A stretch of DNA of 64,000 bases from Caulifigura coniformis. Its GTDB lineage: Bacteria > Planctomycetota > Planctomycetia > Planctomycetales > Planctomycetaceae. The notes below the pieces were generated by a model, which was given only the letters and a program-made list of their open reading frames with translations, was not told the DNA's origin and did not search any database. Every line of letters begins with the position of its first letter. Position 1 is the first letter of the stretch. A program made the position numbers and the translations under genes. Positions 33,796-43,241 of this stretch are shown in pieces. The DNA lies in NCBI RefSeq assembly GCF_007745175.1, contig NZ_CP036271.1, forward strand, positions 2,621,814 through 2,685,813, given 5' to 3'.

Positions 33796-35220
33796 TCACG
33801 CGATCAGCGCGTCGACGACGTTGCCGTAAACGTCCGTCAGCCGGAAGTCGCGGCCGGCGAAGCGGTAGGTCAGCTTCTCGTGGTCGAACCCGAGCAGGCG
33901 GAGCATCGTCGCGTGGAGGTCGTGGACGGAAACCCGGTTCTCGACCGCCGCGAAACCGAATTCATCGGTCGCCCCGTGGACCTGGCCCCCTTTCACGCCG
34001 CCGCCTGCCATCCAGCAGGTGAAACCCCAGTGGTTGTGGTCGCGGCCGTTGATCTTCCCCTGGTTCGACCCGGCGGTCGGCAATTCCACGACGGGCGTGC
34101 GTCCGAATTCCCCACCCCACAGGATCAGCGTTTCATCCAGCAGGCCACGCTGCTTGAGGTCCTTGAGCAGCGCCGCCAGCGGCTGATCGATCTGCCCGGC
34201 CAGCTTGCGGTGGTTCACCTCGAGGTCGTCGTGGTTGTCCCACGGCTGCCCGGCCCCGTGCCACAGCTGCACGAAGCGGACGCCCCGCTCCACCAGGCGG
34301 CGGGCGATCAGCAACTGCCGGGCATGCGTCCCTTTGCCGTACATCTCCTGGATGTGTTTCGGTTCCCGGGAAATGTCGAACGCATCGGCCGCATCGGTCT
34401 GCATGCGGTACGCCAGCTCGAAGGAATGGATCCGCGCTTCGAGGGCAGGATCCGCTCCGCGCTCTTCGAGATGCCGGCGGTTCATCGTCTGCAGCAGGTC
34501 CAGCTGCTTCCGCTGTTTGTCGAGCGGCAGCTGCTTGTTGCGAATGTCGGCGATCAGCTTCTCGACGTCCGTTTCTTTCGTGTCGACGTAGGTCCCCTGG
34601 AACGCGCCGGGGAGGAAGGAGGAGCGCCAGTTGGCCGACTCGGTGATCGGAAGTCCGCCCGGACACATGGCGATGAACCCGGGAAGGTTCTGGTTTTCAG
34701 AGCCGAGCCCGTAGGTGACCCAGCTGCCGAAGCTGGGACGCGACTGTCGGGCCTCGCCGCAGTTCATGAGCATCAGCGACGGCTCATGGTTGGGAACCTC
34801 CGCGTACATCGAGCGGATGACGGCAATGTCATCGATGCACTGGCCCACGTTGGCGAACAGGTCGCTGACTTCGATGCCGCTTTCGCCGTACTTCTGGAAC
34901 TTGAACGGTGAGCCCAGGGCCGCGCCGGTCTTGCGCTCGGTCTTCAGGTTCTGTGTCGGCAGTTCCTTGCCGTGGTACTCGTTGAGCTTCGGTTTGGGGT
35001 CGAACGTGTCGACGTGCGACGGCCCGCCATTGCAGAAGATGTGGATGACATGCTTCGCCTTGGCCGGGAACTGCGGCTGCCGCGGGGCCATCGGCGACTG
35101 TGTGCCGGCCAGAACGGGACGACTCAGGCCGGCATCGCTGAGCAGGCCGGGCAGGGCGAGCGCGCCGAGTCCGAAGCCGGAGCGCCGGAGGAATTCGCGT
35201 CGGGAGGCGGGAAGCAGCAT
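33796..35220 (-). CDS. DUF1501 protein, Tat-exported, alkaline-phosphatase-like fold
   Basis: 474 residues. A twin-arginine signal (S-R-R-E-F-L-R-R-S-G-F-G-L-G-A-L-A) starts at residue 6. Downstream are the DUF1501 markers: F-C-N-G-G-P-S-H-V-D-T-F-D-P-K near residue 60, P-N-H-E-P-S-L-M-L-M-N-C-G near 145, L-W-H-G-A-G-Q-P-W-D-N-H-D-D, and G-E-F-G-R-T-P late in the protein. Planctomycetes hold many such genes, often beside DUF1553 cytochrome proteins; here no such partner is adjacent. The fold suggests metal-dependent hydrolysis, but no substrate is established. Confidence 0.93.
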   Translation of the reverse strand: MLLPASRREFLRRSGFGLGALALPGLLSDAGLSRPVLAGTQSPMAPRQPQFPAKAKHVIHIFCNGGPSHVDTFDPKPKLNEYHGKELPTQNLKTERKTGAALGSPFKFQKYGESGIEVSDLFANVGQCIDDIAVIRSMYAEVPNHEPSLMLMNCGEARQSRPSFGSWVTYGLGSENQNLPGFIAMCPGGLPITESANWRSSFLPGAFQGTYVDTKETDVEKLIADIRNKQLPLDKQRKQLDLLQTMNRRHLEERGADPALEARIHSFELAYRMQTDAADAFDISREPKHIQEMYGKGTHARQLLIARRLVERGVRFVQLWHGAGQPWDNHDDLEVNHRKLAGQIDQPLAALLKDLKQRGLLDETLILWGGEFGRTPVVELPTAGSNQGKINGRDHNHWGFTCWMAGGGVKGGQVHGATDEFGFAAVENRVSVHDLHATMLRLLGFDHEKLTYRFAGRDFRLTDVYGNVVDALIA

Positions 35221-35566
35221 GGGCGGGTCTCCTGCGGGAGGAGCTTCAGGTCGCGAGGCGGGGGGCCAGCGGCGGGCATTGCAGTATAACGCGCCGGGCC
35301 AGACGGCGGCAGAGGTTCGTCGACGGGCGCAAGACTGGCCTGCGTTTCACGTTCGGCCGGCGAGCGGCCGGATTTGTCACTGGCCGGCTCGTTCTCAGAA
35401 AGCCTTCCGTCGGGCACGACCTGGTTCCCGTCTTCAAAAACGCCAGCCCTGCAGGCGGCGGGGCCCGGGTGACTGGAGGGCATGGTGAAGCAGGAGGGGA
35501 AGAGGGGCAGGGGAAGGGGGCGTTGGTGAGCAAGTGCGCAACCCTCCACGGAATATCGGAGGGACC
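35221..35566. other. Intergenic region upstream of DUF1501 and of the small ORF at 35567
   Basis: 346 bases, GC-rich at first and purine-rich (GAGG/GGGG runs) from about 35470. It should hold the promoter of the minus-strand DUF1501 gene. I see no gene or clear promoter box in it. Confidence 0.4.
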
Positions 35567-35845
35567 ATGAACACGATCACCGTCAATCAGTCAGCCGCCA
35601 GCACCGCCGCCGCACCGATCGCCTCCGGACGACCGGTCCCGGGCCGCTGCACGACGCGAGTCCAGGATTTCCAGGGGAGGAAGGGCGAGAAGTACGGAAC
35701 ACCCCCTGCCACCGTCCGTCTCGGTCGCGATTCCCCCCGGCGCTCGAAAATGCAGGGTTTCGGCTTCGATTTCTCCTCGCCGGATGGGCAAGGCGAACGC
35801 CGACGCGCCTCGGTCACGCCAGTCAGGCGTTCGTTTCCCCGTTGA
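35567..35845 (+). CDS. Small ORF, member of a two-copy element in this window
   Basis: 92 codons from ATG 35567, with GGAGG just upstream. The start M-N-T-I-T-V-N-Q-S matches M-N-T-T-T-V-N-L-S of the ORF at 48808 on the other strand. A middle segment, D-F-Q-G-R-K-G-E-K-Y-G-T, corresponds to D-F-R-G-K-K-E-G-E-E-Y-S-T in a shifted frame of that copy. The last bases overlap the convergent ABC-2 permease gene by 23. Most of the product is basic and unordered. Whether it is made as protein is doubtful; the conserved start with ribosome-binding site is the main argument. Confidence 0.4.
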   Translation: MNTITVNQSAASTAAAPIASGRPVPGRCTTRVQDFQGRKGEKYGTPPATVRLGRDSPRRSKMQGFGFDFSSPDGQGERRRASVTPVRRSFPR

Positions 35846-37385
35846 GGGTGGCGGAGATCGGGAGGTGAAAGCCCGCGGCGATTCCGAGATCGAGGAACCC
35901 GGCACAGAGGAACACGATCCCGGCCGTTTCGTTTCCGTCCAGGTCCATCAGGCCGAAGCAGCACATGAAAGGGGTGGCCGTGATGAAGCCGAACAGACCG
36001 GCCGCGATGACGGTGCCCAGCCACGGATTGACCCGCAGGCTGAAGTAGCACGTCAGGTAAACCGCCAGCACCGTCGCCATGATGCAGTAGATCGTGACGC
36101 AGCCGAACACCACCGGATGACGATCGAACTCACGGAAGATTTCCCGGAAGAGACGCTCTTCCATCATCATTCCGAGCAACAGGGCGACAAACGTCGGCAC
36201 GAGGGCCCACCCTGCGGCCAGGATCTTCCGGCGAACGATGCTTCCCATCGACATCGGGAGCATCCGCAGCGAATCCCAGGTCTGGTTCTTCACTTCGCGG
36301 TAGAGCAGGTGGCCTGCGTGGAAAACGATCTCCGCGATGCCGGCCCAGAAGGCGGTGACGATCAGCCCGACGCCGATCCGCTGCCAGTAGCTCCCCCAGC
36401 CATCGAGCGAAAACAGAAAGCCCATCACGAAGTATCCAAGGGCCCGCAACATCCACCATCGGTAGCCGCCGCCGAATTGCCGGAAGTCTTTCCAGAGAAT
36501 GGCCCGTCCCACCGGGCCAACGGGCGCGCGGCGAGGAGCGCGTCGTCGACGGATCGGGTCCGGAAGACGCGATTTCATCCACGCCAGCAGCCTCGATTCC
36601 CGCCCCGGGACCTGGTCGTACGTGTTCACGCGGTCGAGCAGCAGCCACGAGAGTCCCAGGAGCACGAACGCGGCCGCGAAGTTCGTCCAGACCTGCGTCG
36701 ACATCAGCCCGCCGGTGTAGCCCGGGCGAACGATCACGCCGAGCTGATAAGGCACCATGTTGCGATACAGCGGCGGGAACGGACTATTGGCCCGCGTGAT
36801 CAGGTGGAACTCGCGCAACAACTCCTCGGCGATGAGGGGCCCGAACAGCAACAGAAAGATGGTGATCATTGAGGCGACGCACGCTCGCCCCGTCGTGGTG
36901 AAGTAGACCGAGCAGAGCGTCCCGATCTGCGACATCAGCGCCAGGTGGGCCGCGAGCGAGACCGCCACCGCCGCGACCTGTGTCGTCGTCACGCCACCCA
37001 GCGTGACGCACAGCCACCAGTACGGAAGGCTGACGGCGATCAGCAGGAGCACCACCCCGACGCGGGCGACCGATTTGCCGAGGAGCAGCGTCAACGAACT
37101 GACTCCGGCCATCCGCAGCAGGCCGAGCGTGTGCTCTTCCTTTTCCTCGGTAATCACGGACGGGAAGTAGAAGGCGCCCAGCAGCGTGAGCATCACCATC
37201 GTGGAGAAGGTGAGGCCTTCACAGAACTGCAGTCCAGGGGAGCTTCTCCAGGAGCTGTCGAAATGAATGATCGACAGCAGCCACAGGACCCCCAGGGCGA
37301 TGCCGCCGCGCAGCAGGTGCGTCCGCACCTGGCGGACGTCGACGCGAAATGTCTGCGACAGGAGCGCAACCGCCTTGGTCAGCAT
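35823..37385 (-). CDS. ABC-2 type transporter permease
   Basis: 520 residues with about twelve hydrophobic segments in two sets of six separated by a cytoplasmic loop (about 265-300). The first set contains the F-P-S-V-I-T-E-E-K-E-E-H-T-L-G-L-L-R motif, which marks ABC-2 permeases: a conserved acidic-rich coupling segment that contacts the ATPase. The second half has a related N-Q-T-W-D-S-L-R-M-L-P stretch. No ATPase gene adjoins it; its partner may be encoded elsewhere. The large upstream gene (37471-41574) is on the same strand 85 bases away and may share its transcript. Confidence 0.85.
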   Translation of the reverse strand: MLTKAVALLSQTFRVDVRQVRTHLLRGGIALGVLWLLSIIHFDSSWRSSPGLQFCEGLTFSTMVMLTLLGAFYFPSVITEEKEEHTLGLLRMAGVSSLTLLLGKSVARVGVVLLLIAVSLPYWWLCVTLGGVTTTQVAAVAVSLAAHLALMSQIGTLCSVYFTTTGRACVASMITIFLLLFGPLIAEELLREFHLITRANSPFPPLYRNMVPYQLGVIVRPGYTGGLMSTQVWTNFAAAFVLLGLSWLLLDRVNTYDQVPGRESRLLAWMKSRLPDPIRRRRAPRRAPVGPVGRAILWKDFRQFGGGYRWWMLRALGYFVMGFLFSLDGWGSYWQRIGVGLIVTAFWAGIAEIVFHAGHLLYREVKNQTWDSLRMLPMSMGSIVRRKILAAGWALVPTFVALLLGMMMEERLFREIFREFDRHPVVFGCVTIYCIMATVLAVYLTCYFSLRVNPWLGTVIAAGLFGFITATPFMCCFGLMDLDGNETAGIVFLCAGFLDLGIAAGFHLPISATLNGETNA

Positions 37386-37470
37386 GCCCGTTCACTGCTC
37401 AACAGGGGGAGCCGCGCGACGTCCGCGGCAGTCGTCTCACTGCGTCGCCACGCAGGCTACTCGCGTGAGG

Positions 37471-40400
37471 CTACTTTTTCTTGTTCAGCGATTCCCGATA
37501 ACGCTTTTCCGCCGCCCGATATTCGGCCGGGGCTGGCCTTCCGGACGTCCCGAAGCCCGAAGTGGAAGGCCCTTCACCCGTTCCGGCGGCCCGCTTGCTC
37601 GTCTGTGTCTGGAGATCGATCCCCTTGAGGAGCTGCTCAAACTGCCGGCGGCGGGCCTGGGCCTCGGGCGAATTGTCGTCGCCAGTGTCTGCCAGACGCT
37701 CCTCCAGCCGATCCATGAACGAACGCAGCTCGTCGTCGGTAAATCCGAGTTCCTTCTGAAGCTCGGGATCGATGTCGCCCCGTTCGAGGGTTTCCTGCAG
37801 GCGCTTGAGGGCGAGATTGGTCGCCTTCTTGCGGTTCTCGAGGTTCGCGGCCTCGGCCGTCGATTCGCCGCCCGAGCCCTCTCCCTGCGCCCCTTCCGCC
37901 GCAGCGGCGCCCGGCCCCGAACTTCCGGCGCCTCCCGCTCCCGGCTTGGCGCCGCTGCTCATTCCGGGCTTGGGATCGCCCCCTTCTCCCGAACTGGACT
38001 GTTTTCCAGACGCGTTATCGCCACCGGGTTTCGACGACTGGCCACCGCCGTCTTTCGAATCCTGACCGCCCTGTTTCTGCTCACCACCCTTCTGGTCGCC
38101 ACCGCCCTGTTTCTGATCGCCGCCCTTCTGGTCGCCACCGGCCTTGTCGTCGCTCCCACCCTGTTTCTGGTCGCCACCCTGTTTGCCGGAGTCCTGTTCC
38201 TGAGACGACTTCTCGTCGCCTCCCTTCTCGCCCGGCTTCTGGCCGCCGTCCTGCGGCGAGTCGCTCATGGGGGAGTTGTTCCCCTTTCCGGATTGATCCG
38301 CCCCTTTGGCTGAACCATCGTCCTGAGGTTTCGAGCTGCCGTCCCCCTTCGAGTCTCCACCTTCCTTCGAGCCGGGCTGCGAGGACTTGCTGCCGTTCTC
38401 GGACTTGCCTGTTCCCGATTTTTCGCCGGTCTTCGACGACTCGCCGTTCTTTCCGGCTTCTCCCTGGCCGGGCGTTTTCTGGCCGCCGGTCTCACCGGGC
38501 TTAGACGAACCGGGATCGCCCATCCCCTGCTCGCGGGTGCCCATGTCGTCGTTCTGACCGACGGGTTTTTGCGAGCTATTCCCCGGCTTTTCCTGCGCGC
38601 CAGGCTTCTGCTCACCCGGCTGGGTGCGGTCGCCCGACTTGCCGTCCGGAGAGTCCTGTCCCTTGGCGCCGGTGTTCGCGTTGTCCTGGTCTGCGGGTTT
38701 CCGTTCGTTCGAAGTCGCCTTGTCGCCGGGCGCATTTCGGTCGCCCATCGGGGACTGTGCGCTGTTCTCGGTCTGGTCGGCGGAGGGGGCGCCCGGCATC
38801 GGCGTTGAGCCAGGTTTCTGGCCCGCATCCGGCTTCGCTCCTGGCTGACCGGGCGCGGCGGGATCCGAGGGCGTGGAGGCCTGATTGCCGTCGGGTTTTT
38901 TCGACGAGGAATTGTCGCCCGTCCCGGGCTGGTTCTTCTGATCGGGCGACGTGGAGGGAGAGTCCTCCATACCGGGTTTTCCGGATTCGGTTCCCTGACG
39001 GTTGTCCGGCGACGGCTGCTCACCTTTGGCGGAGGGTTTCTGCATCGGTTGGCCGGAGGGGGTTCCACCCGGCTCACCCTTGCTCGTCGTCTCGCCTTCG
39101 GACTTCGAGCCGTCGCTCTTCGACGTCTTGTTGTCCTGCTGCCCGTCACGCTTCTCGCCGGGCTTTCCGGGTGCAGCGTCTTCCTCGCCCTTCATCGGAC
39201 TGGAAGGATCGGCGCCTGGTTCAGTCTGCGGGGAACGGCCGTCGGGACCTTTCTCACCCGGCTTGCCCGCGTCGTCCTGAGGCTTCGATTCCTGTGGATT
39301 TGATTCGTTCGGTTTCGACGGATCGGCTTCGCCCGGCTTGTTTCCGGACTGTTCGCGCTCCGTCTGTTTCTTGTGCCAGTCGATCAGCTTCTGGATCTGG
39401 GTGTCATCCGGCGCCTGTTCGCGCGGGCCCGAAGGCTGTCCGTCGTTCCCCTTCTGGTCGGAGTTCGAGCCCTGTGAGCCGTTCCGGTCGCGGCCCTGAT
39501 CGCCCGGACGCTGTTCGGCCCCGGGCTTCGATTCGCCGGACGCAGTTTTGTCCCCCGCGGCGCCGTCCTTGCCTTCCTGCTTCTCGCCCGTGTTCTCACG
39601 CGAGGGCTGCTGCTGCTGTGCGCCATTCGGCTGCTGCTGCTCCTGGGGAGGCTGCTGTTCGTGCGGGGGATTCTGTGCCGCGTCGCCCGGCATGGGGGAC
39701 GGTTTTTCACCCGGTGTCGAGTTTTCCGGTTTCTGCCCAGGATTGTTTTCGGTTCCCGGACGCTGTTCGGCCTGGTCCGGATCGCTGGGTGGCTTGGACT
39801 CGCTTGCGCCCTGGGCGCCGTCAGGACGCTCCGCGCCGTTGTCCTCGGCGCCGGCCGGCTGGGGCTGATCGGGCCGGGCCTGGTCGAGCGCTTCCTGCGC
39901 ATCCTTCGAGGCCTGCTCTTCCTGCTTCCTGGTTTCGGCCGGCGGCTTCGGAGCGACGAGATCGATATTCAGCCGGGGAGTGAACGAGCGGTTGATCCCG
40001 CGGTCGGCGAAAGGCTCGAAGTTGTCGCGGGCTTCGATCCAGTAGGTCAGCCGGCTGCCGGCGGCGAGGTTCAACTCCGCGAGCCGGAGCTTGTAGGTTC
40101 CCTGCCGTGACTCCTCATCGGGGGGGCCGGTGAAGAGTCGTGGCGATGACACGAGGACCTGGCCGTCGTGCTCGAGGTTCAGGACCAGCGAACGGAGTTT
40201 GAAATCGGGATCGGATGCCCGGTACGCGATCTCGACGACTCCGTTGACCGGGGCCTGAAGATCGCTTTTCGGATAGAGGACTTCGACGCGCGGTGGCAGG
40301 TCGGGACGGATGTTGAGCGGCTGCAGGGTCGGCTGCGGGTCCTGATGGTTTTCCTCGGTGACCAGCTGGACGCGGTAGAAACGGGGAAAGGATCCATCTC

Positions 40401-41574
40401 TGCGCAGCGCCAGCTGCCAGCTCACCTTGAGCTTCGTTCCATCGGCGACGAGCATCGGCAGCTCTTCGGCTTTCACCGAGGTGTCCTCGGTGTCGGAGAA
40501 CAGCAGCATGGCCGACTTCACCTTGCGATTGGCCGTGGCATTGACCGTGACGCGGGTTCCTTCCCAGGCGTCGATCGCCCCGCCAGGCTCACTCTTGTTG
40601 CTGACGCCGGTGTAGGGGAGGTACTCGTAGTCGACTCCATCGACGACTGCCGCGGGAGACTCGATCACATTGACGGTGTAGGTCTCAGACCGCGCATCGC
40701 CTGCGACGACGTGGTAAGTGAGATTCTGGCGCAGGCCGCGTCCGTCCGGTCCGATGAGCGTTCCGCGATACCGCCGGAGTCCTTCGCCAGAGTCGCGGAG
40801 GGGCAGGGCTTCATCGACGAATGCGCCGTCGGCCGTGGTGTAGTAGAGGGTCGCTTCCTGTGGGGCCTGCCCGGAGGTTTCCACTTCGATCTCGAGGTGG
40901 GCCAGCGCGGGAACCTCAGCGTTTCCGGGGTTCACGCGGTCGATCCGCGTGCGGGTCGCGACGCCCGTCGAAGTGAACGGGGCGATCGCCCGCCAGGCCG
41001 ACTGGAGGATGCTCTTGGGGGAAAAGAGCGCGTAGCCGCAAAATGTCGCCAGCAGGAACAGCAGGGCGTAGGAAGATGTCATGAGCGCGCTGCGATCGAC
41101 GGCTTCCTCGACATCCGCCTTCGAGAGGCCGACTGCTGCCCGCTTTTCCAGCGACCCGAGGATCTGCCCGGACGCGGTTCGTCCCGACTGTTTGAGATCG
41201 GTGAGCGTCAGCAGGCTGCTCTTCAGGCCCGGCTGGGTTCGCTCGATCTGCCGGGCTGCGAACAGCACGTTGACGCGACTGTTCAGCGGCCGCAGGAGCC
41301 GCGTGACGATCCAGTAGCCGAGCGCAACGGTTCCCACGCTCCAGAAGGCGATGCGGGCCCAGAGCCCGAGGCCGCCCGTCACGAGCCAGTGGTCGGCGAC
41401 AATGAAGGCAAAGAGGTAAAGCGTGACGCCGAGGGCCGCGCCGACAACGCCGACAAGGACATCCGTCGACTGGATGCTTTTGCTCGTCTTGTTGAGCTGG
41501 TAGTCGATGAATTCATCGAACTCGACGAACCGGTTGCCGGCAGGAGGCGTCGCTTCGGCAGCGCTCTTGGGCAT
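37471..41574 (-). CDS. Very large membrane protein with a 700-residue low-complexity Gly/Gln/Lys/Asp/Pro region
   Basis: 1367 residues. Two hydrophobic segments near residues 40-95 and another at about 170-190 anchor the N-terminal part. Residues 200-530 look like beta-rich extracytoplasmic domains. From about 540 to 1250 the protein is low complexity, built from Pro-Gly-Gln-Lys-Asp-Ser-Gly variants such as GQKPGEKGGDEKSS and GGDQKGGDQKQGG. The last 100 residues are charged and helical (L-Q-E-T-L-E-R-G-D-I-D-P-E-L-Q-K-E-L), ending in Arg/Lys. The N-terminal layout resembles DUF4175-type planctomycete proteins; I am not certain. A long tract of this type can be a stalk or linker. Function unknown. 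Confidence 0.8.
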   Translation of the reverse strand: MPKSAAEATPPAGNRFVEFDEFIDYQLNKTSKSIQSTDVLVGVVGAALGVTLYLFAFIVADHWLVTGGLGLWARIAFWSVGTVALGYWIVTRLLRPLNSRVNVLFAARQIERTQPGLKSSLLTLTDLKQSGRTASGQILGSLEKRAAVGLSKADVEEAVDRSALMTSSYALLFLLATFCGYALFSPKSILQSAWRAIAPFTSTGVATRTRIDRVNPGNAEVPALAHLEIEVETSGQAPQEATLYYTTADGAFVDEALPLRDSGEGLRRYRGTLIGPDGRGLRQNLTYHVVAGDARSETYTVNVIESPAAVVDGVDYEYLPYTGVSNKSEPGGAIDAWEGTRVTVNATANRKVKSAMLLFSDTEDTSVKAEELPMLVADGTKLKVSWQLALRRDGSFPRFYRVQLVTEENHQDPQPTLQPLNIRPDLPPRVEVLYPKSDLQAPVNGVVEIAYRASDPDFKLRSLVLNLEHDGQVLVSSPRLFTGPPDEESRQGTYKLRLAELNLAAGSRLTYWIEARDNFEPFADRGINRSFTPRLNIDLVAPKPPAETRKQEEQASKDAQEALDQARPDQPQPAGAEDNGAERPDGAQGASESKPPSDPDQAEQRPGTENNPGQKPENSTPGEKPSPMPGDAAQNPPHEQQPPQEQQQPNGAQQQQPSRENTGEKQEGKDGAAGDKTASGESKPGAEQRPGDQGRDRNGSQGSNSDQKGNDGQPSGPREQAPDDTQIQKLIDWHKKQTEREQSGNKPGEADPSKPNESNPQESKPQDDAGKPGEKGPDGRSPQTEPGADPSSPMKGEEDAAPGKPGEKRDGQQDNKTSKSDGSKSEGETTSKGEPGGTPSGQPMQKPSAKGEQPSPDNRQGTESGKPGMEDSPSTSPDQKNQPGTGDNSSSKKPDGNQASTPSDPAAPGQPGAKPDAGQKPGSTPMPGAPSADQTENSAQSPMGDRNAPGDKATSNERKPADQDNANTGAKGQDSPDGKSGDRTQPGEQKPGAQEKPGNSSQKPVGQNDDMGTREQGMGDPGSSKPGETGGQKTPGQGEAGKNGESSKTGEKSGTGKSENGSKSSQPGSKEGGDSKGDGSSKPQDDGSAKGADQSGKGNNSPMSDSPQDGGQKPGEKGGDEKSSQEQDSGKQGGDQKQGGSDDKAGGDQKGGDQKQGGGDQKGGEQKQGGQDSKDGGGQSSKPGGDNASGKQSSSGEGGDPKPGMSSGAKPGAGGAGSSGPGAAAAEGAQGEGSGGESTAEAANLENRKKATNLALKRLQETLERGDIDPELQKELGFTDDELRSFMDRLEERLADTGDDNSPEAQARRRQFEQLLKGIDLQTQTSKRAAGTGEGPSTSGFGTSGRPAPAEYRAAEKRYRESLNKKK

Positions 41575-41739
41575 CTCGGTTGTTCCTGTCCCTGAATCAC
41601 ACGGCAGTCGAAATCGACGGAAGCGCGTTCCACGTCAACAGCCTCCGTCGAATTATAGTCGACGCATGAGACGGGGTGGATGCTCCAAAAAATCGGGACG
41701 GGAAGGCCGAAATCGTCGAAAACGGTTCGTTTCCGCAGA

Positions 41740-42270
41740 TTACGCTTCTTTGTCGGCCTGCTGTTGGGGGTCGGGGAGCGGAATGTCGGCGCCGAGGCCG
41801 GCATAGGCCTCCAGGGCGGTGGCCATGCGATCGAGCATGAGAATCGAGTTCGGGACGTCCGCATCGAGGCGGCGGCGAAGGACCGACAGCCGGCTGCGGA
41901 ATTCATCGATTTCCTGACGGATCTTGATCGTCCATCGCCGCACGCGTTCGATCTGCTCCTGGCAGTGCTGCAGACGCCGTTTCGCGGCAGCATGGGCCTG
42001 CTTTTCTTCAATGCAACTCGAGCGGCGGCCGGCGACGGTCCGCATCAGGCAGGTGTTCAGTGCGGTTCGCGTCGAGGCGACCAGCTCGAAGGCCTTGCGG
42101 GTTTCGTTCTGCCAGTAGGCAGGGCGGTCGTGCTCGATCCAGTCGATGGCGCGGTGAAGCTCCATGAGCATCATGTCGATCGACGACGAGGCATCTTCGC
42201 GAAAAAGAGCGAGCGCCGCCTTGAACTCGCGGAGCGCGGGGATCGACCGGACCTGGGCCTTCTCGGACAT
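41740..42270 (-). CDS. Coiled-coil protein of unknown function
   Basis: 176 residues, almost entirely helical with heptad-like spacing (residues about 30-160), rich in Arg, Glu, Gln and Leu. There is no signal peptide or membrane segment. An I-E-H-D-R-P-A-Y-W-Q-N-E-T-R-K-A-F-E motif near residue 47 is the most distinctive feature. It lies 165 bases upstream of the large low-complexity protein on the same strand. I recognise no family. Could be a structural or scaffolding protein. Confidence 0.7.
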   Translation of the reverse strand: MSEKAQVRSIPALREFKAALALFREDASSSIDMMLMELHRAIDWIEHDRPAYWQNETRKAFELVASTRTALNTCLMRTVAGRRSSCIEEKQAHAAAKRRLQHCQEQIERVRRWTIKIRQEIDEFRSRLSVLRRRLDADVPNSILMLDRMATALEAYAGLGADIPLPDPQQQADKEA

Positions 42271-42317
42271 GGCAGATGATTATGGGCCGACGCGCCGGGC
42301 GGGCAACAGCGCTGGGC

Positions 42318-43142
42318 TCAATAGAGCCAGATGGCGCCGCCGTCGTTCCATCGAAACGCGGGCTGCGGAGTCTGGCGGCGGGCGCCGAAGACGCGCCGGT
42401 CGGCGGCCCGCAGAAGCCAGTCGCGCCGGCGGGGAGCGACGTTCAGCAGGGAACGCGGAGAGGCATCGGCGGCTGACCAGAGGCCGATGATTTCGCGCCA
42501 CGCGGCCGTTCGCCAGGGACGGCGGATGTGGATGGGATCGAAGCCGTACCATTCCGGGCGGGGGGCGAAGGGTGTCGCACCCAGTTCCTGCGCCCGGGCG
42601 ACGATCAGTTCGTCGAGGCGGGGAACATCGGAGAGCATTCGCTCGTAGGTCAGCGGGGAATTCGGGAAGAAGAAACTGCGGGTCGCCTTGAACCGCGTCC
42701 GGCCGATCCGCTGCAGGGCGAAGACGGGGGGACGGCCGACGGTCAGCACCGCTCCTTCCCGTTTCAGCGGGGCAAGGCACTCCCGGAGCCATTCGTCGAT
42801 CTGGTCGGGGGTGGCTCCAAACAGGAGGTCGTTTCCGAGATCAGTCGCGAGGGCGTAGAGGGGGGGGGCCTGGCCCGCCTGCTGCGCCTGGTCGCGAGCG
42901 GCGCGGAAGGCGTCCCACAGCCCGCATTGCCTCAGGCCGGGGAGTGTCCGGAAGGGGGCCCAGCTGGGCCGGCCATAGGAGCGACCGTGTCCGTGGGCGG
43001 CGAAGATCTGGAGGCGGCCGGGGAACTGTCGGCGGATTTCGGCGACAATCCGTGGAAACCCCAGCGTCACGTTGCTCGCCCCAAGAATGACGACGTGGGC
43101 CGCATCGCAGTCGTGAATCGCGTCCGTTGGCATGGTTGCCAT
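42318..43142 (-). CDS. SGNH-hydrolase-like protein
   Basis: 274 residues from ATG 43142; the frame is open to a GTG at 43175. A GDS-like block is seen as V-I-L-G-A-S-N-V-T-L (Ser at the nucleophile position), a GxND-like block as A-T-D-L-G-N-D-L-L-F-G, and a D-x-x-H as G-F-D-P-I-H-I near residue 210. These match the SGNH/GDSL hydrolase order, although the family is divergent and substrate unknown. The very basic middle (K-A-T-R-S-F-F-F-P-N) may be a substrate loop. It is divergent from the ABC exporter gene with about 100 bases between. Confidence 0.6.
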   Translation of the reverse strand: MATMPTDAIHDCDAAHVVILGASNVTLGFPRIVAEIRRQFPGRLQIFAAHGHGRSYGRPSWAPFRTLPGLRQCGLWDAFRAARDQAQQAGQAPPLYALATDLGNDLLFGATPDQIDEWLRECLAPLKREGAVLTVGRPPVFALQRIGRTRFKATRSFFFPNSPLTYERMLSDVPRLDELIVARAQELGATPFAPRPEWYGFDPIHIRRPWRTAAWREIIGLWSAADASPRSLLNVAPRRRDWLLRAADRRVFGARRQTPQPAFRWNDGGAIWLY

Positions 43143-43241
43143 GAACTTTAGAGGCGCTCCCCGCGATTTTGCCACAGGGATGGCGCGGGCCGCCGTGATT
43201 CGTCACTTGACGCCCCTCCAGCGAGTCTCGACTCTCCCGCC

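Noticed and set aside
40168-41595. A 475-codon plus-strand frame over the 1367-residue protein gene
   Set aside because: It is the complement of the repeat-rich and beta-rich coding regions. The minus-strand reading has membrane segments and continuous logic across the whole gene.
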